From Zantedeschia hybrid cultivar (lineage: Eukaryota > Streptophyta > Magnoliopsida > Alismatales > Araceae), in assembly GCA_030544215.1 (NCBI GenBank), contig JARZZO010000014.1, positions 41,755,734 through 41,819,733 on the forward strand: a stretch of 64,000 nt of DNA, written 5' to 3'. The translations under genes and the position numbers were made by a program. A model generated the notes under the pieces. It searched no databases, was not told the origin of the DNA, and saw only the letters and a list, made by a program, of their open reading frames with translations. Positions 44,330 through 56,334 of the stretch are shown here, one piece after another (the stretch's first letter is position 1; each line of letters begins with the position of its first letter).

Positions 44330-44900
44330 CATGCAAATTAGAACATTTTTAATAATCTAACATTTAGATTAAACCCCATTAATAATCTAACAATTAGACT
44401 ATTTTAAAGACTAATCTAACTCTTAGATTAATCTAATGAAGTCAATTAATAATTTAACAATTAAATTAATAATCAACCAAATCAATTATTAACTACTAAT
44501 CTAACACTTAGACTAGCCAATTAATGTTAATTATTAATTTAACTCTTAAACCAATAATTAATACTAACTAATTAATAATTAATTAATCTAACTCTTAAAT
44601 TAGATAATTAATAAGTGTTAATCAATAATTTAACTATTAAACTAATAATTAACACAAATGAACAGTTAAGCACTAATCTAACTCTTAGATTAGTGGATTA
44701 ATATTAATTATTAATTTAACTCTTAAATCAATAATTAATAACATCTTATTAAACTATTATATTAGTTAATTGAAATTAATTATCAATTTAAAACTTAAAC
44801 TAACAATTAATTTCAGTTAACTAATAACCACTAACTTAACACTTAAGTTAGATAATTACAATTGATTATTAATTTAATATTTAAATTAATAACCAATTCT
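44330..44900. repeat. AT-rich array of short inverted repeats
   Basis: Words of the form TAATCTAAC-N2-3-TTAGATTA or their TAATTTAAC...TTAAATTA variants recur a dozen or more times, separated by AATTAAT-rich spacers of 20-30 bp. Each word is self-complementary. Confidence 0.75.
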
Positions 44901-44919
44901 AATTATTAACAACATTTTG

Positions 44920-45013
44920 TTAATTATTCTAACGATTCATAATCATTGATGCCCAACTAAATAAAATTAATTATTCTAACGATTCATAATCATTGATGCC
45001 CAACTAAATAAAA
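44920..45013. repeat. 47-bp perfect tandem duplication
   Basis: The unit begins TTAATTATTCTAACGATTC and ends CAACTAAATAAAA. It occurs at 44920-44966 and 44967-45013 without a difference. Confidence 0.95.
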
Positions 45014-45958
45014 TCTAAATAACAATTTAAATTTTTAAACAATTTTAAAATTTAAATTAAATCCAATTTAATTTAATTGGGCTTTAGGGGTTTAGAAAAG
45101 GGGTTTTAAAAGGAAAAATAAAATGGGAAAGGCCTGAACCGGCCCAACCCGGCCCGGTCTAACCGGTTCGGGCGCCTGCGGCCCGGTCAGACCCGGCCTG
45201 CCAGACCCCCGGCCCGCCTACCCCGATCTGACGCCCTAACCTGCAATTGGTTGCAGGTTAATGGCGGCAGGTACATGGCAAGGCGCCGGCGCCGGCGCTC
45301 CATCGGCGCTCCACCGGCGGCCAGCGGCCGGATGCCGGTCCCACGACACCGTCCGGCCTTGCCGGAGCCGGTGCGCTCGCCGGAGAAGCCCCCTAAGTGT
45401 TGCAGCCGAGCCCTAATTTGTGGCTGAAGCAGGAGCAAGGCGGCGGGGCTTGCAGGAGGGAGGTCACCGGCGGTCAGCCCGACGTCGCCCGGCCCTGCCG
45501 AAGACGTTCCCGGCGTTGGCAGGCCCACCGGCTCCGGCGAGGGCCTCACAATGGCTGTGAAAGACCCTAAAACATCCCCTAAAATCTGATTTTCGGATGG
45601 TTTTCTCAAAACCATGTGAAGAAGATGGTGAAGGAGTCTCCCTCTCCGGTGCCGGTGACCAGTGCCAGCGGTGATCGGTGAGGATCTTGGTCATACCAGG
45701 GCCACAGACTTCTTCCCCATCGCATGGGGATGCCGGATTGAAGTCGCTAAAATCCTGTTGTTCTTCATCACATGAAGAACAGAAAACACCCCAAAATAAT
45801 TTCAAAAAATTGAAAGAAAATAATCTGATTAACTGTGTTCATCGCATGAACACGGATCCAACAATTATTCGAAGTTACAGCATGGAACAACTCATGAAAA
45901 AATTAATTTAGAGATCCAAAACGGGACGAGAAACAGTGGAACCTGGCTCTGATACCAC

Positions 45959-47508
45959 TGTTGGGTTTTCTCGGTTTCTCCGGATCGCTCACGCAGCGGA
46001 AAACAAAATATTTACAGCGATCCGTTCCCGTTTCGAAATCTAAAATACAAGATAATCGGATTATCTTTTCTCACCGTGTGCGGATTCGAATCCGCAGCCG
46101 TTTGGTTCCGTCGGTGTGACACCGCAAGCCGCGCAAGCGCCCGGCCTCTAACGAAGTCCACGCGATCCTCCCCGCGACAGATATCCTCGAGTTCGTCGTT
46201 CTTCGCAGCCCACAAAGCCTCCGCCAGTCGACGCAATGATCGCCGCAGCGCGCGGACGATATCTAGTCTAACGGGATTCGGAGAAGCGGCGGAGCATATC
46301 TGGATCTGCCTGGGCGCCAGGGAAGGACAGAAACTGAGGAGGGGCGGCTAGGGTTAGCAGCAGCTTGGCCTGATCAGCCCGTTCGCTATGTTTTATACTA
46401 ACCGCGCGGTTTTTCATAAAAACCCCCGGTTTGTATAAAACCCACTTATTTATCCATCGCCTTGAGAATCATTTGCGTGTGACCCTCTAGGCCCAAGTAC
46501 CAGTCCAGTTAATGGCCCAACAAGCCCAGTGACTCCTCACTGGCTTTATTAATTAATTAATAACTCTTTATTAATCAATTAATCAATCGAATTGATGTCG
46601 CACATCGAATTCGACCGGGCCTCCGATCACGTTGGGTGCCAAGCAACACCGCGTGAACCCGGAAGGTATTTGGGGTTAAGTAAACCACTCTTGAAACCTT
46701 TCCGCCGACAGTTACCGCGTGGATATAATCCTTCATTCGTACAATGCTCTCGAGTCAACTCAGGGTATGGCGAGCTGTCAAACCCTAACCGGTCGACTCA
46801 CTTGGATTGGATACCGCTGATGAATATCGGAAAACTCCTTTCCCGATATTATCGTCCGCCCTGGCCAGGGACTTTCGCGCATCCTTCCTAGAGCATTCTC
46901 TCTCTAAGTACCGAGAGCGAATGATTCCTTATTGACACACAATTCCCTTCGACGGTATTCCGCTGTACCCAATCCTTGGCGTATTAGAATCCCGTGGCTA
47001 GAGATTCGTAGACCAAGGTCAAAGTACAGAAGTCCACCGTCAAGGTGTCCTTGGTGTCTCAGGTCCGAGGACCATCCACGCAACTGCGACAATAGAATCA
47101 AGCTGGTTGACAGTGAGGTACAATACCATCCAGCGATTCAGTCGGATCAGTTCAGTGAACTCATTCTCCAATGAGCACCTACAGATTCGCCTTAGTGTCT
47201 CCACACAAATGACTTATGAGACCAGTCATCCTCATCATATGAGCAGGAGTAATATGTACTAGTCTAACCGGATATCCGATGTCCTTCTCGGATATCCTCC
47301 GACTAGGAACGATTAAGAATATGTGTGTTTAAGTGATCAGTCTCAGTAGTATGATCTCATCATAATCTGATCACCATAACATATATTCACGGTCTTCATT
47401 ATGAAACGATAATTAACGCGATTTACACATAATGAATATTATGTCATTTTATTAATAATGAACGAGATTTATATTGTTAGATTGGCTTGTAGGCCACCTA
47501 AACTAACA
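45959..47508 (-). repeat. Copia 5' LTR
   Basis: 1550 bp, same limits as the left copy (TGTTGGGTTTTC to AACTAACA on the plus strand). On the minus strand it is followed at once by GTGGTATCAGAGCC, the primer site. Confidence 0.95.
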
Positions 47509-47513
47509 GGAGT

Positions 47514-48693
47514 AACGTGGTGTCGGTGTAGGAGTGATACTGTACTGGTGTGGGAGTGGTACATTTCGGTGTGTCACTCACGGCTAAGAGGAGGCAGAAC
47601 CACCTAGAGCCTGACAGGCCGGAGTAGCCAGCATGCTATCCGAGGGGTTGTTCTTCCGTCTCAGCGGGTCGGTGTTTTCCTAGTTTGTCTTGGCAGTTTC
47701 TGGTGCATTTCTTACTTTGGACCGGAGTGTGATGCTTCCACTATATGTGTACCTGTTCGCCACTGGGCCTGATGTAACTCGAGACGTGAGGGTTACGGGT
47801 GTATACCCCTTTCGCCCTTTGGCTTAATGTAACCCTAGAGGTGAGAGTTACTGGTTGTCCCTGTAACTACAGCTTGTGAGGGGTTTTGCCGATCCCCAGG
47901 GCCTCGTGTAGCGCCTTGGCCGGGCATGGAGGGAAGTTCGGTCGATAGGACAGTGGTTTCGATTGCTTGTGTGCACACGTAACTGGATGGTGATGACTCA
48001 CTAGTCCCAGTTAGTCCTAGTTGGACTCACTACCTCACCCTTCAGCGTTTGGTGCTTGTAGGGGCAGACAGAAGCATGAGTATTAGTTGAGTTGTGAGGC
48101 ATCGATTAGTATGCGCTTGGCTGTGTGGTTTGTGGTGTTGAGTTTGGTTGCTTGAGTTACTTTGGAGCTATGTTTACTACTAGTGGTTTCTTCTCTTTGG
48201 CTTTTGCCGTTGTGGTTGTAGCTTTTACTGCTTTCGTTTACAGCTTTTCCTTACTTCTGCGGTTGCCTGGTAGTGCTTTCGGGAGGTGGGGATCGCATGA
48301 TCCTTACTTAGCCCGATTCTGGTGTGGCTCACTCCCTAGTTTGCAGGTGTAGACCTCTCGGTGAGCGTTGGCGTGTGGTTTTCTTCCTGGTGTGCGCGCC
48401 AGCAACTATATCAGTTCTGAGGTATGCCCCGATGTTGTTGTACCTTTTCTTGTGCCTATACATATTATATTTCTGTGGACCATGTATTTGTTGTTGGACT
48501 GTATACGGATATTGATATTGTGCCTCCTACTAATTTGTACATTTCTTTTGGTCCGTGAGATTGTTATATTTAGCCGTGTTTAACACTTACTTCTCCAGAC
48601 GTGTTGTTTGCGATCCGGGTGTGGACCCGAAGGTAGTGGCCCAATACCTATTTAGCAATCGGATCCCCGATTATAGGGTAGCGGGTCGTTACA
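47514..48693 (+). repeat. Element 2, 3' LTR, right part
   Basis: Continues the LTR after the copia insertion and ends GGGTCGTTACA at 48693, followed by the target duplication CGCTG. It is colinear with 13070-14259 of the 5' LTR. Confidence 0.9.
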
Positions 48694-48698
48694 CGCTG

Positions 48699-51408
48699 AG
48701 TTGAAGGCGCAGTTGCAGGATTTGCTATATAAAGGTTTTATCCGTCCTAGTACTTCTCCGTGGGGTGCTCCTGTTCTGTTTTTTAGGAAGAAGGATGGTT
48801 CTTTGAGACTAGGTATTGATTATAGACAACTGAACCAGGTAACAGTAAAGAACAAGTACCCACTTCAGAGGATTGATGATTTGATGGATCAGTTGCAGTC
48901 TGCCAAGGTGTTCTCGAAGATTGACTTGAGGTCAAGATATTACCAGTTGAAGATCCATGAGTTTGATGTGAGTAAGACGGCCTTTAGGATTCGATATGGA
49001 CATTATGAGTTTTTGGTTATGGCCTTCGGCTTGATCAATTCTCCGACAGCTTTCACGGATTTAATGAACCAAGTTTTTAAGGCCTATCTGGATTAGTTTG
49101 TGGTAGTATTTGTAGATGATATCTTGGTGTATTTTTCTTCTGAGGAAGAGCATGCCACGCATCTGCAGGTAGTGTTGCAGGAGAGCACTAACTCTATGCC
49201 AAATTCAGCAAGTGTGAGTTCTGACTAAATAAGGTGCACTTCCTGGGTATGTCATTTCTGGTGATGGCATTTTGGTGGATTCAGCCAAGGTTGAGGCAAT
49301 GATGGATTGGGGAAGACCAACGATTGTATTAAAGATCAGGAGCTTCTTAGGGTTGGCAGGATATTACGACGGTTTGTCCAGGATTTTTCTTCCATAACAG
49401 CACCCTTGTCGAGGTTGACTCGCAGGGGAGTTCGTTTCATGTGGATGAAGGAGTGTGAGCGAAGCTTTGCTGAGTTGAAAGCGTCTCTCACTTCGGCTCC
49501 AGTTCTGGTGCTTCCATCTAGTTCAGGTGGACTTGTGGTTTACTCAGATGCATCTCGTCGGGGTTTAGGTGCAGTCTTGATGCAGCATGGAAGGATTGTA
49601 GCCTCTGCTTCTAGGCAGCTAAAGCGACATGAGGAGAACTACCCCACTCACGATTTGGAGTTAGCGGCCATTGTATTTTCACTGAAGATTTGGCGACAAT
49701 CTCTATATGGGGAAATGTTTCAGGTCTTCACCGATCATAAGAGCCTGAAGTATGTGTTCACACGGAAGGATTTGAACTTGAGGTAGCGCAGGTGGATGGA
49801 ATTCATCAAGGATTATGATCTCAACCTTTCTTATCATCCAGGCAAGGCTAACGTTGTGGCAGATGCCTTAAGTCAGAAGACGGTCGTGTCATATCTTATG
49901 ATTCGGGAATGGAAGTTGTATGAGCAGGTTGTGTAATCTTCCTTCAAGATTCCACGAGAGGCTGGCAGAGCTGTGTTGGCCAATTTGGCTGTGAGACCAG
50001 CAGTGTATCATTCGGTGATTGAGGCTCAGAGGGTAGATCCAGAGTTACCTCAGATTCTTTAGATATCAGAGGTGGAGTTGTAGGACGATGGCACAGTCAG
50101 GTTTCGAGGCAGACTTTATGTTCCGACAGCGGAGGAGGTGCGCAATAGTGTTCTGGACAAGGCATATCGTTCTAAATATACTGTGCATCCCGAAACTACT
50201 AAGATGTACCACTGTCTGAGGAAGCACTTTTGATGGCCTGGAATGAAGAAGGATGTAGCTGAGTACGTAGCGAGGTGCCTGATTTGTCAGCAGGTGAAGG
50301 CAGAACATCAGAGGCCAGGAGGTTTGTTGCAGCCTTTGCCGATTCCAAAGTGGAAATGGGAGCATGTGACTATAGATTTCGTGATGGGATTACCTGTGTC
50401 ACCCAGTAGGAGAGGCATGATCTGGGTGATTGTTGATCGATTGACCAAGTCAGCTTACTTTCTAGCTATTAGGAAGGGGTGGTCGGTCGGCAAGTTGGCT
50501 AGACTGTTTGTGGACCGGATCGTATCTCTGCACGGGGTGCCCTTCTCCATTGTGTCAGACCAAGATCCAAGGTTCACCTCCGGGTTTTAGAGGAGTTTTC
50601 AGAAAGCTTTGGGTACCCAGTTGGCTTTAGTTCGGCTTACCATCTCGAGACTAATGGACAATCGGAGAGGACTATTCAGATTCTGGAGGATATGTTTAGG
50701 GCATGTTGCCTGGATTGGGGAGGTTCTTAGCGACACTTGTCTACGGTAGAGCTTGCATATAGCAATATTTATCATTCCAGTATTGGCATGGTGCCATATG
50801 AGGCATTGTACGAGAGGCCGTGTCGATCTACTTTGAATTGGTCTGAGATCGGTGAGAGATAGATGGCAGGTCTAGAGATGGTACAACAATGCGCAAAGGT
50901 TGCCAGAGTAGTGCAGCAGAGGTTGACCGCAGCTCAGTGCAGGCAGAAGAGTTATACAGATGTTCACAGGAGATCGCTTGAGTTTGAGGTTGAGGACCAC
51001 GTGTTTCTCCGAGTCTCACCCTCTAAGGGTGTGATGAGATTTGGAAAGTGAGGCAAGCTAAGTCCACGGTTTATTGGGCCCTTTCCCATTCTTGCTCAAG
51101 TTGGGGAAACAACATATCAGCTAGTCTTGCCACCCAGTCTTGTGGGAGTCCACGATGTGTTTCATGTTTCAATGGTAAGGAAGTATGTGCAGGATCCGTC
51201 CCATGTTTTGGACTTTTCAGAGTTGGAGGTCTCGGAGAACTTGTCATTTCTCGAGTACCCTGTGCGTATTGCAGATCATAAAGAGCAAGTCCCTCGGAAC
51301 CAGGTTGTTCCCCTAGTAATGGTGATTTGGCAGCATTGCTCCGGAGGCGAGGCGACTTGGGAGCGAGAAGATGAGATGCGGGAACAGTTTCCCTACCTTT
51401 TCCAGTAA
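48699..51408 (+). pseudogene. Element 1 RT, RNase H, integrase and chromodomain, broken
   Basis: Resumes the protein interrupted at 11856. RT: KGFIRPSTSPWGAPVLF, LRLGIDYRQLNQVTVKNKYPLQ, FSKIDLRSRYYQLKI and, after a TAG near 49096, FVDDILVYF. RNase H: LVVYSDASRRGLGAVLMQ and TDHKSLKYVFTRKDLNLR. Integrase: a zinc part with CLICQQVK, then IDFVMGLPVSP, VSDQDPRFTSGF and TNGQSERTIQ. C-terminal: PPSLVGVHDVFHVSMVRKYV and a chromodomain-like VPLVMVIWQHCSGGEATWERE ending PYLFQ (stop at 51406). At least ten stops and several frame changes are spread through it. The chromodomain is thought to direct integration to heterochromatin in this clade. Confidence 0.88.
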
Positions 51409-51496
51409 GTTCTCTTGTGAGCTTGTAATATCTTTTTCGTTGGCGCTACTTCAATTGTAGTAATTTCGAGGACGAACTTTCTTTAAGGGGGGAGGA
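51409..51496 (+). promoter_or_regulatory. Element 1 polypurine tract region
   Basis: Short untranslated tail ending GAGGACGAACTTTCTTTAAG and GGGGGGAGGA directly before the 3' LTR. It is the plus-strand primer site, nearly the same as that of element 2 at 36790. Confidence 0.85.
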
Positions 51497-53148
51497 TGTA
51501 AGCACTGAGGTTTCCGATTCAGTTATTGGGTCGGTTTTGGTGTCGGGCCACTGATCTTGGTCCTCGTGAGCTTGGTGCATGGGCTCTTAATTGCGTCGAG
51601 CTGGCAAGACGCACTTTTGAAAGGCGTAGGCTGTGAGAGACGCGATTTAGGAGCCACGGGCGTTGGGGCGCATGTGTACGGCCCCAGTCTTATCGTCTGA
51701 ATGATGTCTTGCATGGTGGTCGCGATTCAAACATCTATCAGCCTACGACCTTATCTTGTTGTCTGCACCGCGTCGTCTTGGGACGATGAGGTTCAGCTCG
51801 GTCGGAGTTGACACCCCAAGCCATCCCTCTTTTCTCTCATTCTCTCCTTTCTTCTCTCTCTGTCTCTCTTCTTGCTCTTCGCTTCTCCGTCGCCTTATCT
51901 CCCTCTTCCTCTCCCTCTTCCTCTCCCACCACTCCATTTCCCCTCTACCACCTCTCACCACTTCCACCGCCATATCCATCGCAGCTTCTTCAGTCTCCGA
52001 ATGGCGGCCAACCTCTCGGTGGGGTGACGGCGTCCACAGTGATACTGGTGGTGGCTTGCGGCGTGGCAGTTTGGCAACGAGGAGCTAGGAGGAGTTCAAG
52101 TAACTGGTAGGGTGACTATCCTCACATGCGTTTCGAATGTTTTAATCCATAATTTCCCGCTTTGAAGCATGCTATAGATGTGTGGGGGGTTTTGGGTAGA
52201 AGTGAGCATATTCTAAGGGGGTTTTTGATTAAAAATGGACATTTTTGAAATGGGAGTAGCATGTTATTGTGGTTCATGGATTTTTTCCCTACCTATATTT
52301 CATATTTTGTGTTGTCATTCGTTTTGGGGGGAGAGGGACCCCGTGTTGTGGCTCAGTGGAGACCGGAGGGGAGCTCGGTTTGGGTGTGAAACGCGTCCAC
52401 TTAGGGCGACACGATTTGAAAGGCGTCACCCTGAGTGGACGCGAATTGCAGCCCGTGCCCTTGGGTCCCGAGGCCAGAGAGTGGGATAAGGCGCTGAATG
52501 ACATTGACCATGGGTGACGCGATTCAGGCCAGTATTCCTGGGTCCCAAGGCTTGAGAGTGAGGAAAACCAATTTTAAGGCCATTGAAAGGCGTCGACCTG
52601 AGTCGACACGATTCAAGACAGAGCCCCATATTTCCTGCATTTAACATGTGTGATTACTATACATTATGTTAATTAAATTCTTGTATATTGTCAGAAGATC
52701 TTATTAAATGCATGCTTGAAATCATACATTGGGTTGGGGATTTTCCATGAGATCGGAATCACATTGTATTGTTTTTATGCGATCATGGACTTAGAGTGAC
52801 AGTTGTAGCGCTTGACACCCTGTGTCGATGTGGGAGTGACGCAGTGTTGGTGTGGGAGTGACAAGGTGGCGCCTCAGAGGAGAGGGTCATCTGGTGTACC
52901 CCGGGATAATAGCTAGTACCGGTGTGGGAGTGGTACACTTCGGAGTGCCACTCATGGCCGGGAGGAGATAGAACCACCTAGAGTTAGACAGGCCGGAGTA
53001 GCCAGTGAGCTATCCGAGGGGTTGTTGTTCCGTCCGAGTGGGTCGGTGTTTTCCTAGTTGGCTTGGCAGTTTCTTATGTGTTTCTTTTCGGTGGACATGT
53101 GATTTATTTATCACTTTACTTGCACATATTTTGCCTTTATATATATAT
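51497..53148 (+). repeat. Element 1, 3' LTR, left part
   Basis: Begins TGTAAGCACTGAGG and is colinear with the 5' LTR at 7977. It is interrupted at 53148 inside a TATATA run by a reversed solo LTR (duplication TATAT) and resumes at 55888. Confidence 0.9.
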
Positions 53149-55882
53149 TGTAACGACCCGCCATCCTATGACCGGAGACCCGGTCACTAAATGGATGTCG
53201 GCCCATTAACTGCGGGTTCACACCCGGATCTCACACAACACATCTGGAGGAGTAAGTGTTAAACAAGGCTAAATATAACAATCTCACGGACTACAAAGGT
53301 AAGCAAGTGCGCAGGAAGAAAATAACAATGTCCGTATACAGTCCAACAATAATTACATGTCCAACAAATTAAATAAGTACAGGCAGAAGGAAAGTACAAC
53401 AACATCGGGGCATACCCCGGAACAGAGACAGCTGCTGGTCCGCACACCAAGAAGGCACCACACGCCTCCACTTGCCGCGAAGTCCACACCTGAAACCGCA
53501 GGGAGTGAGCCACACCAGAATTGGGCTCAGTAGGGATCATCCAATCCCTTGCCTCCCACTCACACACCCACAAGTGCAACAACAGGGATATATGGCACTT
53601 AAGTAAAGCAGTAAACATAGTACCCAAATCTGATATGAAACGCACGATAAGCAGTGTAGCAAGGACCATTCTAAGCAACCCGAAGAACCCAACGCAGAGT
53701 CACGTCTCATAGCGAAAGTCCACGAAGCGACTGAACCACACTGTCGACTGAAGTCAAACGTCGCCTCCCAACACTACCACCACTGCTCACGCCTGTCTAC
53801 CCCTACAGTGTTCCGGGACACTGTAGGGTGAGGCAGTGAGTCAAACTAGGACTAGCTGAAACCAGTGTACCGCCACTGCCAGCTACGTGTGCACACAAGC
53901 AGTCTAGACTACTGTCCTACCGTCCGGATTGCCTCCACGCTAGGCCTCAGCGCTTCAGGAGGGCCCTGGGGACCGGCGAACCCCCGTCAAGCCGAAGCTA
54001 CAGGAACTACCCACAACCCTAACCTCCCGGGCTACGTCAGGCCAAAGGGCTAAGGGTACCACTTGTAACCTTGATCAAAGGTCACATTAGGCCCAGTGGC
54101 TATAGGGGTAAAACAACTCCAACAGTACCACAACCAACTCCACAGCAAGAAACGTGCCGGAAGATGTCACGACAAACAGGGAAACCCCGACCCGCTGAGG
54201 CCAAGCAGCAACCCCTCGGATAGCGCACCAGCTACTCCGGCCCGACGGGCTCAAGGTGGTTCTGCTTCCCTCAGCCTAAGGTAAAACACAACATGTACCA
54301 CTCCTCCCACCGGTACGGCACAATGCCTCACAGACACCATGACCCTGTCCCCATCGGTCCATGGTGACAACGTAAACCACAGTTATTCCAATCCACAATC
54401 GCATAAGCACACACACACATATAACATGATGTAACTCCATTCACGCAGAAGTCCTCAGTATCAGTGTACAACGTAAAGCATGCATTTGAAATCGTCCCAC
54501 AGTGAAACACATGATAAAACCAGGATTATACAGTTCTGTCTTGAATCGCGTCGATCGAGGTCGACGCCATTCAAGCCCCTCAGACAGGTTCATTAAAGCT
54601 AGATTATTCCTTGAAACGCGTCGTCATAGGGAGTCGCCTATTTAAAACGCGTCCAGGTCCACAGACGCCATTCACACCGAAATTCCAGATTTACAGACCC
54701 TCACTCGGGGTGATTTCATGTCTAAATGGCGTCATGATGGCCCGACGTCCTTTTGAAAGGCGTCGTCCATCCATGACGTCATTTAGCGCCAGAACCCCTA
54801 CTCGTAAAACCTCGAACAGGGAGGTTTCTGCCCTAAAAGACGTCGTACTGCCCTGACGCCCTTCTGAAAGGCGTCGACTAGGCACGACGCCGTTTAGCGC
54901 CAGAGACCTGGTTCCCTGGTTCGATCCGAGGGTTCCTCCCTTAACCCCAAATACCCCAAAAAAAGCCCCAAAACAGAAGGGGAAGGAAGAGGAATTCAAC
55001 CACCACAAGAATGCTATAAATCCACGTTCACGAGCACGGCCATACCCACAAGAACACCCCCTATACATGCTCAATCTAGCCCAAAACACATCATGCCACG
55101 CCAAGGAAACCATGAGCAACACATTCACAATCCATGCAAGGTTCGTCCCCCTACCGGTTCTTGAACTCCACCAAGCTCCGTGCCGCCGACCCGCCGCACC
55201 GCAGACCGCCGCCGGTACCCTCGAGGACGCCGCCACTCCGTCGGGACGTCGGCCGCCGTCCGGAGAATGGAACGCCGCGAAGGAGGTGGTGGAGGTAGAG
55301 GTGAGAGGTAAGGAGGCTATGGAGTGATTGGAAGAGGAAGAAGAGGAAGGGAAGGGGAAGAAGAGAGTCGGAGAGGGCGGAGAGGGCGAGGAGAGAGAGT
55401 GTGAAGGCGAGAATGAGGGAAAGAAGGGGAGGCTCGCGGGGTCAATCTGAATCCAGCTAAAATGCGTCGATCGAGGCAGACGCCAATCAGTCTGACAGGA
55501 CGGGCCGTACTGACAGCGGTCTGAAACGCGTCACTCTCCACGGACGCCGTTCAGACGACAGGACAGGCCGTACTGACAACGCTCTGGCGCCGTACCCTGA
55601 CATCGCAGGTGTCGCAGTCTGAATCGCGTCGGCCAACCTAGACGCCGTTCAGACGATGTGACAGGGGCCGTACTCTCGCGGCCCGAAACCCTCCCACATG
55701 GCGCATACGTGGCACAACAACCAGCAGACCTAAATGGCGTCCACACAACCTGACGCCTTTTGAAAGGCGTCGAGCAGTGCTGACGCCATTCAGTCAGAAA
55801 TCTCAAGACCCCACAGGGTCCAAACCAGGGGATCCGGTCCGAACCCGACCCGAATACAGAACTCGAAACCTCAGTCCTTACA
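53149..55882 (-). mobile_element. Solo LTR, reversed, inside the 3' LTR of element 1
   Basis: 2734 bp from TGTAACGACCCGCC to CAGTCCTTACA, with target repeats TATAT at 53144-53148 and 55883-55887 (weak by itself, as the site is a TA run, but the host LTR is restored exactly). Nearly the same sequence as the solo LTR at 32815, so the same family has inserted twice in this window, both times reversed relative to its host. It carries the same GGCGTC/GACGCC modules, for example the hairpin 54540-54575. Confidence 0.92.
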
Positions 55883-55887
55883 TATAT

Positions 55888-56334
55888 CCTCGTTGTGTAG
55901 TGATTATGTAGGCGTGTGTGGGAGGTGGGGATCGAGGGATCCCTACTAAGTCCATTCTAGTGTGACTCACTCCCTGCAATTTCAGATGAGGGTTCCCGGC
56001 AGGCGTAGCGGTTTTGGGGTTTCATCCCGGGTTGCGCGCCAGCAACCACCTTTCTATAGTATGCCCCGATGTAGTTGTACTTTTAATTTCAGGCCTATAC
56101 GCATAATTATTTCATTTCAGTTGTGGACTATGTAATTATTTGCTGAGTCGAGTCGAATTGTAATAATTTTTAATTCCTGCACTTTCTTTACAATTCGATG
56201 ATGCGTGGAATGTTTAGCTTAGTTTATCATTTATTTCCCAAACTTATTTGAGATATTGGTTTGGTTCCTAATTTTAATGATTTGGTACCCATTGAGTAAT
56301 TGGATTCCCGATTATAGGCTGACGGGTCATTACA
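55888..56334 (+). repeat. Element 1, 3' LTR, right part
   Basis: Resumes the LTR and ends GGGTCATTACA at 56334, followed by the target site TGAAT. Confidence 0.88.

Larger units (their letters stand above)
42990..45958 (-). other. Copia leader, about 3 kb, with several repeat types
   Basis: Between PBS (45958) and gag ATG (42989). From low to high coordinate: four copies of a CTTGTGGATAGCACAACAAA word (43182-43485); spacer with a fifth variant near 43723; AT-rich palindrome array (about 44330-44900); a 47-bp perfect tandem duplication (44920-45013); a GC-rich segment (45130-45560) with CCGGCCC words; then the PBS. Two overlapping minus-strand frames in the GC-rich part (45187-45805) resemble no family and I do not call them genes. 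Confidence 0.7.
38006..47508 (-). mobile_element. Ty1/copia element with deleted gag
   Basis: Minus-strand element, 9503 bp. Both LTRs are 1550 bp (38006-39555 and 45959-47508), and a perfect target duplication GGAGT is at 38001-38005 and 47509-47513. The PBS lies next to the right-hand LTR: the plus strand CTGATACCAC is the complement of GTGGTATCAG, the initiator tRNA-Met type. I counted about 27 differences between the two LTRs (roughly 1.7 percent), so this is one of the younger insertions. The polyprotein 42989-39570 lacks most of gag and has a single stop. The leader is unusually long (about 3 kb). Confidence 0.94.
11857..48693 (+). mobile_element. Element 2: gag-only gypsy-like element (TR-GAG type)
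   Basis: Target duplication CGTTG (11852-11856) and CGCTG (48694-48698), one mismatch. The 5' LTR is 11857-14259. The 3' LTR is 36801-38005 plus 47514-48693, split by the copia element. Without its insertions the element is about 6.4 kb and its internal region only about 1.6 kb, holding gag and a polypurine tract but no protease, RT or integrase. Coding beyond gag is absent rather than decayed. This matches the class of plant terminal-repeat elements with a GAG domain, thought to be moved by autonomous relatives. Its LTR ends and polypurine tract resemble those of element 1. Confidence 0.85.
7977..56334 (+). mobile_element. Element 1: Ty3/gypsy chromovirus, split by nested insertions
   Basis: Outermost retrotransposon of the nest. 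The 5' LTR is 7977-9942, the internal region is 9943-11856 continuing at 48699-51496, and the 3' LTR is 51497-53148 continuing at 55888-56334. Flanking target sites are TAAAT (7972-7976) and TGAAT (56335-56339), one mismatch. PBS matches initiator tRNA-Met. Order gag, protease, RT, RNase H, integrase, chromodomain-like end fits a Tekay/Del-type chromovirus. Many stops and frameshifts, so it is old and inactive. The coding break at the RT region rejoins in sense across the element 2 insertion. Confidence 0.88.

Noticed and set aside
45187..45805. Two overlapping minus-strand frames in the copia leader
   Set aside because: Composition-driven (GC-rich) with no recognisable domain. They lie before the gag start in a leader and I have no evidence of translation.
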